This document shows, piece after piece, positions 1 through 11,448 of a stretch of DNA of 64,000 nt; position 1 is the first letter of the stretch, and each line of letters starts with the position of its first letter. This DNA comes from Phycomyces nitens (lineage: Eukaryota > Mucoromycota > Mucoromycetes > Mucorales > Phycomycetaceae): contig JAHRBC010000007.1 of assembly GCA_022702545.1 (NCBI GenBank), forward strand, positions 2,728,001 to 2,792,000, written 5' to 3'. The notes under the pieces were generated by a model. That model saw only the letters and a program-made list of their open reading frames with translations, did no database searches and was not told the DNA's origin. The position numbers and the translations under genes were made by a program.

Positions 1-745
1 TAAAATAATTGAGAGTATATCACTGGTCGAGAGTAATAAAGAGGATACCAAAATCAATAAATAATTGGCTATCTACTGTAGGCAAAGTACCTTATACTAC
101 AGTTATGTGACTTCTCAAGGGTGTAGGCAAAGGAACCTCGCCATTCTATTTTTAATAGACTTATTGAATATAATAAAATTAAAACTGAGATTTGCATAGG
201 TAATTCTGGTATTCACTTCAAGTTGACATATTAAGAATACTAACTCCCCTTACTAGCATCACCCCTAGTGGACTAAACACCAGTGTTTAGCGCGAAAATG
301 CTCAGGCACCAAAGGTACCTTGTGCACTAGGCATTTGTTCACATAAACTCCAGTATATACCTTACCTTTGTCCAGGAATATACCTACTTATATACCAGTG
401 TATATCAAATGGTTTTCCCAGTGTGTGGTATACAAGATGCCAATCGGGTATTTATTAAGGTGGCAATCTTATGTGATGGAGAGTTATTCAATTTTATTTC
501 AAAGGAGAGGACCAAAGCAAAGATAAAACAGCTAAAGGAAAAAAGGAAAAGAAAAAGTATGCTAAAACATATACTAAAAATATGAGAGAACCAATAAGAG
601 CAGCCTAAAGAATATTAAAGCCCTGGTCTGTTTCTCTTTGATGAAGGCTCATTGCTCATTCCTAGTGGTGTAAACCTATATCAAACAGTAGAAATATTAT
701 ATTAATATTAAATTGAGAATAGATGAGCAACAAAAAAGCTCTAAC

Positions 746-960
746 TTATAGTACATCTGTCATGATTGGTGATTCAGCCTCGTCATCTGTTTGAAATACC
801 TCATCTTCTGAAAGAAAAGAACTGCTTGCTCCTTCCAGCTATAACATAATAAAAATATTGTATTAATTATAATGTATATTCAAATGTTTGTTAATTAATA
901 AACTTGCCTGGCTGTTCTCTGCCATTTTTCTCTTACGAGTCTGGTTTGCACTCTTAAAGG
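746..960 (-). pseudogene. C-terminal fragment of an antisense gene in K1, acidic tail
   Basis: On the minus strand an exon with basic residues (TRKRKMAENSQ) can be joined through a GC-AG intron to an acidic tail containing SEDEVFQTDDEAES and ending in TDVL and a stop at 746-748. The same arrangement exists on the plus strand of K2 (about 15541-15748), where one codon has become a stop. I infer that K-type elements, like the T family, once had a convergent second gene of which only the end survives. Function unknown. Confidence 0.35.
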
Positions 961-1143
961 TGTCTCAGAGAAGATTCTTGGCACACCACATTCTTTTGCA
1001 CTTGTAAATGTAGAGTGCTATTGTCCTAGCCGTGCCACACTGGCCACAATCATTGATGACAGGTACGTTGATTTTGTCATCATTGACCAAGAAGTGTCTT
1101 TGCTGCTATTGTTATTATTAGTCAAATAATCTCTTACCTATCC

Positions 1144-2078
1144 ATGGAAAGAGTAATTGGAGTATACTCCAAGCCTATCAGGTCGAGGTCAAAGGGCAGT
1201 AGAAACGCCAGTTTGCTTGTTGAGCACTTTGCTGTTCATAACTTTGTCAGTTCAGCAAACAGCTCTCAGAATTATCCTTGTACAAGTCAGCCATCCACAT
1301 ATAATGAAGCAAGTTTCTTAGATCTTCCAGATGGTGTAAGTACTTCCCAGCTATGGGAGCCATTCAACTGATATGCCAGCTTGAATGATGATGATGTGGA
1401 AGGTGTCAGCAGCCCTGTTGTCAAGAATACTTTGGCAAAGTACTATGTGTGAAACAGTGTTATGAACAGTATTGAACTTGATGACCCAACGATTGTTGTT
1501 GCTTCTTGTCTTTGGAAAAATTCAACCATACATTCTTCATGTATGTACTGAAGAATAAAAAACGAGACCAGACGTGGCAATCATCATGTGATGTTCACTT
1601 GTCCATACAGAAAGTGAGTATTGGTATTAGTCAAAATACAAAATAGAGATCACTCGCATTTTTTATATTTTTATCTAGCCGTCACAATATAACTATTCCA
1701 AGCTGATTTGTTGGCACTGTGAAACTTTATTTTGAGCATAAAGAGGTTGATGGCACACTGCACTTTCTGGCATTCGTTGAAGTGATGAAAGAGCATGGTA
1801 TAGCAGCCCATGACTCTTCTGTGCCAATTGTAATACAGTGGGCACACAGCTCAACTAGACAAACAACCCAGCCAAAATATGCCATTATCAATGTGGATGA
1901 CATTCAGCATCAAGTTGGGCTCATCCAGTACCCTCCAAGTGTTAATCAGTTCTTTGTCATTGCACCATATTATGTGTTTAATGAAAATCTGTGTGTGACC
2001 AGAGACAACCGTGCCACTTTATTAAAATTTTCCTTTTCTTTTTTCTTTACTTATAAATATCAATACCAAATAAAATAA
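1144..2078 (+). pseudogene. C-terminal remnant of a CACTA-type transposase (K1)
   Basis: Two blocks are visible. The first, from 1144, encodes a segment ending in ETRRGNHHV and CPYRK. After an intron beginning GTGAGT near 1615, the second block reads YFEHKEVDG, LAFVEVMKEHG and VDDIQHQVGLIQ, which resembles the C-terminal region of Tnp2-like transposases of Mucoromycota. An exon-like stretch at about 949-1060 may belong to the same gene. In-frame stops occur after EPFN, after KYYV and after CMY; the last two are CGA in the K2 copy and TGA here. No catalytic core is present, so this is a remnant. Family assignment is by resemblance only. Confidence 0.55.
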
Positions 2079-4902
2079 AATGGCTAATAATGTCAAAAAT
2101 AAAAATTCGGTTTCAAAAAAACGGTAGCATAACTACCATTTTGTTCACACAGGTGAAAAGTTATTTTTCTCAAAAATGCGCAACATCTTTAACACCAAAT
2201 AAAATGCTCATTTCAATAAACAAGGTTGTCTAAAAACTTACGAGCCCTTTCTATGGTACTACAACTACCTCATTGCCTGATGAAAAGACATTCCATGCAA
2301 CTTTTATGAATCGGCATCGATGTCATTACCTTTCAACCACAATCTGCGGAGATAAAGTGCTCTAAAATCATAAAAAATGGTAGTTATGCTATCATTTTTG
2401 GCACAGCTACCGGTCCTTCTGCCGTAGTGGGCATGCATCAATGAATACTAGCCAGTTATTGTAGTCTGTTTCTGGCAAAGCATTCTCCTGGACAACCAGC
2501 AAATACACAAGATACTATGATCTCCACTTGTCTGCCTTCATATATGGGAACCCAGAAGCAATTTTGTTGGACAATATACCATATCCAGGAGGAACAAGAA
2601 TAGAATCTGCCAGATACTGCATGCAGACAAGTGTGGTGCTGGGAAAATAGCCAAGGTCTCTCCAAATGTTGACCATCCGTTTGGCTGTGCCAAGAAACAA
2701 GTTGTGTATAGGATCCACAATTGTACACCAAACAGGATCAAAGTAATGTAGGCAGTGCAATTCTGAATACCAGGTACCATTGTGCTTCTCCAACTCTGCT
2801 CGCTCGACGTCTGATTCTGCATTGAACCACATTTTGGCATGCACAGCATTGGTTGCCTGTTCTCTTGGTGTCCAATTCTCAATGTCAAATCCAGAGTAAT
2901 CAATCTTGATTGATTCATTGATCATCAAAAACTGACGTGCACACTTGTGACAGGCATTGGTGCTTGCATGTCCTGTAAATCCTGCAGTTTTTCTTGCAGC
3001 AGGTATATTACAGGCAACACACATGAGAGCAGCACAAACACAAACACCACTAGGGAACATAGACATCTTGATTGTCATTCCAGTGTAAAAGTCAACCAAT
3101 TTGACAACAAGAGGCTCAAGAAAGTTGTTCATCTGATTGGTCTTTGCTTCCTTTGGCCCTGGCATGACACCAACAAGAATGCTATTTTCTAGCTTCATCC
3201 TTTCTTCCCTGGGCAAGTTGTTGATTGACAGATACAATGCACCACTGGCATGAGTGTGCCCATCAAATGGCTGAAACCAATCCACATTCAATGTCAACAT
3301 GAGGGAATGGTTATCATCAACAAATGACATATCACTATCATCCTGCAACTCATTCCACGTTGCACCATTGTATATATCAAGGAAGGTGTTCTCCACGGTC
3401 TCTCTTGATCTCCATTGCAACATCTTGTCCTCAAATCCAGGCTTACAGAGATACTGTGTCAAAGTGTTCTTGAGTGAATTGTATGGGAACACCATGAATG
3501 GAATAGGATCTCTGGCAGATTGATCGTGGAAAAGAGGATTGTTGTACATTTGGGCTTGTGTGGTCAAGTACTTCTTGAACGTGCACGTTGGCTGGTGATT
3601 GTCTGGCAAGTAAATTGCAAAGCACTTGTTGCAAATGGTGTACTTTACAATGCCTTTGGTCATGATATCAAATCTGGTCATTGCTTTCAAGGCGTTGACA
3701 GTAAGAGGCAGATCAGCATCCTTCTCAAAGGCAACAAGAAGATGGTGGAAGAATTTGAGCATGGCCGATCGTCCCGTTTGCCCCAAGTAGAATGCTTGGA
3801 AGATAATGCCAAAGATGGCCATGAACTGGCTGGTTTGGGACATGTCATGAATTTTCAGGGATCCAACTACAAAGGAAAGTATATGATAAATAACTTGTAT
3901 ACAATTAAATATGTTTGTATTTTATGTATACATACTTGAAGCCATCATTTGTTCAAAACCATTGCCGCCATCAATCTCAGTCTCATCTTCATTGCTAGAT
4001 TCATCATTTGAATTGGAATCCTCATTGTCAGCTGCAATGAGTGATGACTCAACGTCAAAAACATCATCTTCTCTCAAGAAAGGTATCTGTTGTCCAGTAG
4101 TTTTGACTGACATGATAGAAAAGTTGTCTTCATCTATAATAAAATAAAAGTTAGTACCTGTAATTGATAACCAAAATATATTGCACTTACAATCAATAAA
4201 CTCATTAGAAACATCAGGCATTATGATATCTGACTCTTCTTCAACTGTGCTTTTGACATTGGCTGTAATAATTAATAATAAACATTATTAGATTATGAAT
4301 AACAATATACAATTTACTTACAATCATCTCTATTCTTGGGACCAATCACTGCAAAAGAGGGGCTGTTTGTAGTACCAGAAATCCGGCATTATGGTACTGA
4401 AAAGGGGTGGGTTTCACCTAGTTTAAATATTTTTTCAACTAGGAGGCATGCTAGCTTCACAGGTACCTCGGTGTCGTGGTTTGCAGTAGTAGAAACATGT
4501 AAAAATGTGCCGCAGGTGAGGTCTGTTAGCACTTTCGGTATATAGATCTGATTTGGAACGATGAAAAAAAGTATTTAAAAGAACGGTTCTATTTTGGTCG
4601 TCTCAACGTGGTCATTGAAATGTTCAGATATGGCACATATCTTTATGTTGCAAGTTGTAGAAACTCGATGTATCTACTAGTGGTTACTACCCAAGACCAA
4701 TCAAATCAAACACTTGAAAGCCTCTTTATTCTTCTTCACCAGTAATATATCACCCATTATTTGATTTCCCATTTATATTGGATTGGTAATGGTTTACGCT
4801 TTTATTTTTATTGGAAAGAATAGAATGTTTCTAGGTTTAGGGTCTATTATTACGCCTATTCCTATGCCTAGCCGTTTCTACCCGGTTGCTTGCTGCTATT
4901 TG

Positions 4903-5603
4903 GATGGAATATTTTTCTACATAAAAAATACCTGCAAAAATATGAATATCCAGCAATTTTTTGGGCTGCAGGAGTGTTCTGTAAAAGATAAAGAAGTGTT
5001 AATGATGTGGGGTACAAAGAGAAAATTTTTGTGTGTCAAAAGATACTTACATTGCAAGAGATGGGCAAGAGTGCGCAAAGGGGACTTGAATTTTAAGGCT
5101 GGATGGGCTGTGTGGCAGGTTTTACTATAAAAAAGGGAATAAAAATTAATATGGGTGAACAGAGTGATGATATATTTAATTTACATACCAGGAGCCAAAT
5201 GGGTTATCAAAGTAGGGGGTATGGTGTGTAAAAGAAGCCCAAGTGAGTCTATAAAACACATAATAATAATAATTAATAAATAATCTGAATAATATTTTGG
5301 ATAAGCAAAAAGAGATTTATAAAGAATATTACCTTTATGATTACAATTGCGAATGATGGAGAAGGCCGATGACATGAATAGAAAGGGCAGTCTACAATAG
5401 AATAGAGTCAGAGAGGGAACAAGTATGATTGAAAGAAAAAATTTTACCTGGTGCCGATGGCATCCCTATATAAGTTGTTTGGCCAATCTAAAAGAGAAAG
5501 TGAAAATAATTTTTATCAAGATGATGGTACCAGTGAATGCGGCCAGTGAGTATTTGTCTAGATGGCCATTGTGGAAAGGATGAGTTGTAATGGGAGCGCA
5601 CAT
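4903..5603 (-). other. Chain of short exon-like segments upstream of the T1 companion, possible third gene
   Basis: On the minus strand, segments bounded by consensus splice signals follow each other: 5603-5531 (starting ATG, MCAPITTHPFHN), 5487-5448, 5391-5333, 5248-5189 and 5124-5051, then a last segment from about 4985. The first five join in one frame, including DWPNNLYRDAIGTR, until a stop at 5093-5095. T3 carries the same chain, with a stop at a different place (the DW codon becomes TAG). The opposite strand holds an uninterrupted 115-codon ORF at 4783-5130, also conserved in T3, so the coding strand is uncertain. Candidate third gene or spliced noncoding RNA; no known family recognised. 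Confidence 0.35.
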
Positions 5604-5904
5604 CTATGAAAAAGAGGTTAATTTGTGTGTATAAAGAGGTATAAAAAATGTCTTACCAGAGAAAGGCGCCAATATCAAAAAAGCAAGGAAAAGGAAAAAT
5701 AAAGGGAACCAAAAAAAAGGAGAGAGTCTGAAATTTTTTTCACCTTTGAAGCATGCTGCAGAAAGCATGATGGATTGAGCCCAAAAACAATATCAAGGCC
5801 GATTTGCATCTCAGTGCTTCAAGACAATAGAGGAACATCTTTATAGTCATTCAAAATGCCTATATATAACGGCCTTTTTGATATTCAACCTCTCTTACCT
5901 TTAC

Positions 5905-5935
5905 ACACACACACACACACACACACACTTACTCA
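5905..5935. repeat. (AC)n microsatellite between companion and divergent segment
   Basis: An uninterrupted run of about twelve AC units sits roughly 110 bases upstream of the T1 companion start. T3 has a shorter GT run at the equivalent place (33473-33487). The repeat lies in the presumed shared promoter region. Confidence 0.85.
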
Positions 5936-6040
5936 CCCACCCAACAAAACAGTTTTTGTATGTATATTATATTTATTTTTATTTCAATTGAACAAAAACT
6001 AATAATTATAATCGAAATATACTTTACCATATTCTAGAAA

Positions 6041-7229
6041 ATGGTTAACCAAAGAAGATCGATTGCTCCTCGTCCCACTCCTGCTCCTGCTCTCACTCCT
6101 GCCAACATGGAGCAAATTGTCGAGATGCTCTCTGGAATTCAAGACAACATGACCAGAGTGGAAGATAAGGTCACCAATGTAGAAGGCGAGTTGGTGACCT
6201 CCAACACCAAACTGGTAACGATGGATGCCAGACTTGGTGTCATCATTGCTGGAACCCGTGAAGCCATTAAGGCCATTGACAATTTTGGAGAAGAGGTTCC
6301 TGCCACTGCCACCAGTGAACCCAGCAATGTTGCGGTTGTGGAGGCCATTGGTTTGGCCGGACCCAGCCATAAAACATCAGTGGAGGTCAATGTAAGCATT
6401 ATACCTTATACTATATTATCAATTCATTAACTTGTTTACTATATCAGAGAAAGATCCGTGAGTTCTTGTGGGAGCCAAATTTCCATGCAAATACTCCAGC
6501 AGAGATCTTGGCCAACACTAACAAGCCCAGGTGGAACACGGATGTTCACTTTAATGTGACTCCAAACAAGGAGTTAGTGAACAGGCTTCTTGTCGTCCTG
6601 GAGCGCAAGTTTGCTGGTGATGGGATGAGAACCAAGGATCTTCGTGATAAGCTCCACAAAAACTTCATCAACAGATGCAAACAGGAGAAGATCTCTGCTG
6701 CTGCAAAAGAGATCACGAACACACGTTCACAGAGAGCCAGACGTGCTGGTGAAGTAAGTTATCCTTGATATATTAAAAATCTATTCCAAAAAATAATAAC
6801 AAGGTTATTATTAGAACCACAAGCGCCGAACAAAGGCATACGGCAGCAACATGGTTGCCATCAACCAAGAGATGGGCCGGGATTGTGCCAATGCACTCCC
6901 CAAGGAAGCAATGTCCGGAGGAGAATCGGATGACAAAGTCTCCAAAACTGGAAGAAGACGTGTGATTCGGACCGTCCGCCCAAGTTGGAGAAGCGATGAA
7001 GTGAGTTGTTGAGCTGATTATAAATAATATTTTGGATGACTTTAGATTACTAATGTGCAATTGATAGTACAACCGATTTATCCAAGTCATTGATAGATTC
7101 GTTGGTCTCCAACTTGGAGCAAACTCTCACCAGTTGCTGTCAAGGGTTTATGGCAGAACTGTGGACGTGGCAGTCCTGACCAATTTAAATCCCAGTCTTG
7201 CTCAGTGGGCTCTTAGACATGGGCTTTAA
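6041..7229 (+). CDS. Companion protein of T1 (coiled coil, WRSDE motif), intact
   Basis: Four exons with consensus junctions: 6041-6391, 6448-6753, 6815-7000 and 7068-7229, giving about 334 residues with no stop. Exon 1 (residues 1-117) begins MVNQRRSIAPRP and has a heptad-like stretch (IVEMLSGIQDNMTRVEDKV) followed by TMDARLGVIIAGTREAIKAIDNF. Exon 2 (118-219) holds PRWNTDVHFNVTPNKELVNR and a basic end. Exon 3 (220-281) holds RRTKAYGSN, INQEMGRDC, an acidic EAMSGGESDD segment and RPSWRSDE. Exon 4 ends WALRHGL. The gene faces the transposase and ends 126 bases from it. No known domain recognised; a DNA-binding or transposase-partner role, analogous to TnpA of En/Spm, is only inference from its constant presence. 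Confidence 0.8.
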
Positions 7230-7355
7230 TAAAATAATTTTTTTTATCTCTCCATCTATTTTTTTTTGACACGTGTTACGTTTTGACGACATTTATAAAG
7301 GCAATGCTATTTCTGTTTGTTCTTTATAAAAGAGAAAAGATATTTATTTTTTTTA

Positions 7356-10300
7356 TTACACGCAAAGTTTCTTTGGCAAAGGAATGACCAGCATCCTCTT
7401 TATACCATTTCGGCTTGTGTGTGTGGCAGTCGCAACTTCCAAAAGAAGGCGATGCACTGGCAAGATGCACTCATTGGTAGCAGGAGAAAAACTGGGCAAA
7501 CAGATGTCAACACCTTCATCTTCGCATGATCGTTCATAACAGACACCATTCCATCACACAAAGGCAAAGACATGCTGGCTTTGATAGCCACGATGATTTA
7601 AACGGACAGAGGCAGAGAGAGGCGGCGTAAACTGATGAACAAAAATATACTATATCTGCCCAGTATAGGCGGTCTGGTTCTCACCAGTGCTGCTACCAAA
7701 CAAAGCTTGTACACGAGATCCACCATTTCCAGAGCTATTGTGTCCACGATAAACTTGGCCAAGGAGATTTATCGATTTCAGCTTCACGATCTGATTGTCA
7801 ACAAACAACGAAGAAGAAGTGGCATGTTGATAATGCTGGAGGGTGTCAATGTCATACGTATCCACATAGTAAGCCAACAATTGAGGATAGTCAATATCAC
7901 TCATTTTTGTGGCAGACTTTTGAAGCAGAGGAAACACAGAGGGGGGAAGAGGCTCGTTACCCTTGATTGGGAATTCAGAATTCTCTGAAGCTTCGATGAA
8001 ATCCAGCAATCTGAACGGGCGTCGTGTTGGTGTTGGTGTGGGTGTGGGTGTGGGGGTAGGGATAGAGGCAGAGGTGGAGGCAGAGAGGAGGTTTGAAAAG
8101 ATAGGAGTGAAGATGTCTTGGCTTGGAGATTGTAGAACAGCATTGACATAATCATTCTTGAATACATCCTGGACAAATTTCCGCATGTAGGTTGCCTCAA
8201 ACCCATTCTTTCCATTCGTGCTCACGTTCTTTAGCAATCCATTGTACCTCTCAAACCCAAAGAGCCAATAGCCGTACACCGGTCCAAAATCATTGATGGT
8301 CTTATGAAGATGGAGGTGCAGGTGCATGTTGCAGGTGAGAAGACTTGGAGGGTAAAGGCGCTCGCACTCTTGGCAGAATTGCTGAAGGTGGTGATGGGCA
8401 TTGTCAACATCCTGGAAGGACACAGATGGCTTGACAATCAGGCGGCAGGCATCCACAAAGTTCATCCAACTGTTAAACTTTTGACGCAGGAGAACGGGCT
8501 TCAACGCAACAGGCAAATATACCAGCACCCAAGATTTCCACTCGTCTGCTTTCATGAATGGAAATCCCCTGGCAATCTTTGTCTTTAGTGAACTGTAATC
8601 ACTTGGCAGCTCCATGGTGTCTGCTATCTCCTGCATCACAAGAAGATCGTCATTGGACAAATCACCACCAGAGATCCAGTTTTCAACCATTCTCTTGGCG
8701 GTTCCCAGGAAGAGGTTGTGCATGGGGTCCACCACAGTTGCGCGGACAAGATCAAGATACTGGAGGCGGTGAAGCTCTGACCATCGTACACCATTCTCAA
8801 CTTCAAGTCCATGCCTTTCGGAAATCGTCTGGGCATCTTTCCAAAGTGTTGCATGGTGTCTGTTGTCAACTGATGTCCGAAGAGACCATTGTGAATAGTC
8901 AAATCCACGGAAATCCACCTGGTTTGACCCCTCCAAACGAGAGAACTGACGATTGCACTTGTAGCATGCATTGGTGCTGTTGTGTGCCGTAAACCCACTC
9001 GTCTTCCTTGCAGCTGGGATATCGCACGCCACCATCAACAATGCACCACGGACATTGACACCAGACGGGCACTCAAAGGTTGGGATCCTTATTCCAACAA
9101 ACAACTGCTCCAGTTCATCGACCAACGGCTTGAGATAACTGTTGATCTCATCTGTCTTTGGCTCCTTGGGTCCAGGCATCAGACCGACGAGAATAGTATT
9201 TTTGGCCTTGAACCTTTCCTCCCTAGGCAAATTATTGATTACAAGATAGATGGCACCACAAGAATAGCTGATTCCATCAAAGGGCTGGAACCAGTCAATG
9301 TTCAGTGTCAGCATCAAAGAACGTGGATCTGCAACGAACGAAACACCACCCATGTCCTGGAGACCCTTCCACATTGCACCATCGTAGATATCGCACATGG
9401 TGTCTACAACTTTTAGCTCCTGGTTCCAGTGACGAATCTTGGTCTCAAAATCTGGGCGGAGGAAAAGGACTCTCAACGCCTGCTTGACGGACTGATAGAC
9501 GTACGATCTCTTGGCAACCAAAGCACCAGATGACGATTGCTTCATCAATTGACAACCACATACAGATTGGGAACCGAGCTTAGCAGAATCGCACCGAAGT
9601 GGAGCAGACCCAGCTTCCTCATACACCGTGTGGCAATCCTGGCACACAACGAATCTCTTTACACCCTTGGTCAAGGCAGTGAAACCCGTCATGCTTTGGA
9701 GACCAGAAAGGCTTGAGGGCAATTGGAAGTCCTGTCCGTAAATCGTCAAGAGTTTGTTGATGAACTCAATCAAGACAACAGCACCCTTATCGACCACATA
9801 ACGGGATGCAAACAGAACAACAAAAATGGCAATTGCTCTGTGCACTGGGTTTTCGGGCATACCAGGAGTAGCAAAAGGGTCTATTATTTAAAAAGGAAAA
9901 TTATTAACACTCAATTTTTGCTTGCTTTTGTATTATAGCTATTCAATACTGACCTTCACTATCAAACTCCTCGACCTCAATCTCCTCGACATCGGCTTCA
10001 TCATCACTGTCATTGTCAGAGTCGTTGGTGATTTCGGCACCATCGCCATTGACCTCATTGTCAAGTTGATCGGCATCAACCATTTGGTCATAATCCCCAA
10101 AAGGTAAGCTGGGCTGACTGTCAACTGCCACGGATTCGGATTCAATAATCGGCATTGCTGCAAATATGGGTTAGATTAGTTTATTACTCTGCACTGGTTT
10201 TCAAATAAATATATTTTACCCTCAACGTCCAAATCCATCATATCACTTTGTGTGCCTGAGTTCAATTGAAAAATACAAGTTATTATTGCGCAGTAAATGA

Positions 10301-10470
10301 AAATTAACACTAGTATACATACTGCTCTCAAATTCGCCAGTTTCTTCAGTTCTTGCTCTCTTACTATGGCGTTGGTAAGTGCGCTTGGATACAATAGTGA
10401 ATCCTTGCTGGTTATTGCTGCATTTGTTGCAGTAACAGGCAGTAGTGTTTTGTGCGGAAATAGAAGACAT
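7356..10470 (-). pseudogene. Tnp2-family transposase of T1, two late in-frame stops
   Basis: Four exons: 10470-10323 (148 nt), 10255-10220, 10157-9954 and 9880-7356. Exon 1 encodes a Cys/His segment (CYCNKCSNN...QRHSKRAR). Exon 3 is very acidic (DDEADVEEIEVEEFD). The core begins PENPVHRAIAIFVVLFASRYVV and includes LTLNIDWFQPFDG (first Asp), LVGLMPGPKEPK, CDIPAARKTSGFTAH...CYKC, DPMHNLFLGTAKRM (second Asp) and YGYWLFGFERYNG, where a third acidic residue is expected. A Pro-Thr run (PTPTPTPTPT) lies near 8030-8056. CAG has become TAG at 7650-7652 and an Arg codon is TGA about 130 bases further on; the remaining frame runs to the family ending IPLPKKLCV. Domains up to the stop look complete, so a truncated but catalytic protein is conceivable. 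Confidence 0.85.
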
Positions 10471-11448
10471 AGTTTATATTATTTGATTGTGAGATAAAAA
10501 AGGAAACAAGTGCTACATATTTTTATTTGCTGTCATTTTATAGACAAGAAAAAGGCTATTGTTCTTTGATCCTTTGCCCGAACCAATAGGATGCATCAAA
10601 ATTATACTTTTTATTTTTAAAAAAAATAATGTCTGAGATGAAAAAAAGCTCTATGTTTCTAGTACCCATCTGCACCATTTATACTAGGTGAAATCGAGGG
10701 GTTTTTCCAGTGAATGCTTGACACATTATCAAAATTCTTATGGCGCATGAATATCTGTGCATTCTGCAATATTCCATTGGCTGTATATTTGGTACAGGCC
10801 AAACATTTGCACAGGAGGTTGTATGTTTTGTTGTTGATGTTATTCATAATAAAGATTATATGAGCAAGAGGTATTATATTTGGCTCTTTTTTATATGAAT
10901 CGTATTTCAGAGTGAAACGATATATATTATTAATCGTATTATCAAATACATCATTTATTCATCATCGTCTTTTGATATCTGGGCTTTGAATCAATCTCCC
11001 TTAATATTTATAAGCATTACAAACCCAATCTCTTACATTCAAAAAAAATTGGTAGATTACTAATGGGGCTGAAATTATTAATCATCCTTGAATATTATTT
11101 TTTTATTTTAAAATATTGGTTATTATCATTATGTACACATCAATTCATCTTAAATATACTGAATGTTTTGTCTATACAATCAATAAAAAACAAGAATTGT
11201 AAAAATTGATATAGTTTATAAAAATAAAAAAAATGATACAAATTTAATTTATTTATTATGCAAATTCAATTAAAATGTGTGCTATTTTGCATCAAATCTG
11301 CGATTTAGAGCTCATATATGAAATAAAATGTGAAATTAGATCTCATCATTAAAAAATCGTCAAAATAATGGAGTTAAAATTCATTTTTAAAAATTCATAA
11401 TAATTCAAAATCTCTAATTCTGGCTAATAAAACCCTTCTTTTGCAGTG

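Larger units (their letters stand above)
1..2429 (+). mobile_element. K1: right part of a CACTA element with CGGTAG subterminal repeats
   Basis: The right end is clear: the last bases read GCCGTAGTG at 2429, the reverse complement of a CACTA terminus. The adjoining 350 bases contain inverted CGGTAG/CTACCG motifs. About 421-2429 is homologous, in inverted orientation, to K2 (13746-16080). The left end is not visible; homology to K2 stops near 421, so the left portion is either divergent or truncated. The element interrupts the T0 transposase, whose coding sequence resumes immediately at 2430. Bases 1-420 hold no gene that I recognise, only AT-rich sequence and a short palindrome near 274-291. 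Confidence 0.75.
4347..10712. mobile_element. T1: complete 6.4 kb CACTG transposon nested in T0
   Basis: The left terminus at 4347 reads CACTGCAAAAGAGGGG. The right end at 10712, read inward on the minus strand, is CACTGGAAAAACCCC. Both are flanked by AAT (4344-4346 and 10713-10715), a 3 bp target duplication as expected of CACTA-like elements. Inside are the companion gene (6041-7229, plus), the convergent transposase (10470-7356, minus) and a spliced-looking segment on the minus strand upstream of the companion. Removing T1 and one AAT restores T0 exon 1 in frame, which supports these boundaries. Confidence 0.9.
2430..10847 (-). pseudogene. Tnp2-family (Transposase_21) transposase of T0, split by T1 and cut by K1
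   Basis: Reconstructed exons are 10847-10716 joined to 4346-4322 (once T1 and one copy of its AAT duplication are removed), 4262-4191, 4133-3936 and 3866 to 2430. Exon 1 has the family's short Cys/His segment (CKCLAC...FMRHKNF). Exon 3 is acidic (SNEDETEIDGG). The main exon contains LTLNVDWFQPFDG with the first catalytic Asp, an AARKTAGFTGH...CHKC zinc-knuckle-like segment, and DPIHNLFLGTAKRM with the second Asp. A premature TAG replaces Trp after MKADKWRS (stop at 2515-2517). Coding similarity continues to about 2432, where K1 cuts it off. The gene is dead in this copy. Confidence 0.8.
2430..11448 (-). mobile_element. T0: old CACTG element, interrupted by K1 and T1
   Basis: The transposase-side terminus is at 11448, where the plus strand reads CTTCTTTTGCAGTG, the inverse of the left end of T1 (CACTGCAAAAGAGGGG). 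The other end lies beyond K1, outside the window. T0 carries a transposase on the minus strand and was hit at least twice: by K1 at 2429/2430 inside the catalytic core, and by T1 inside exon 1. Its companion gene is not in the window. Bases 10848-11448 upstream of exon 1 are AT-rich and carry no gene. Confidence 0.7.
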
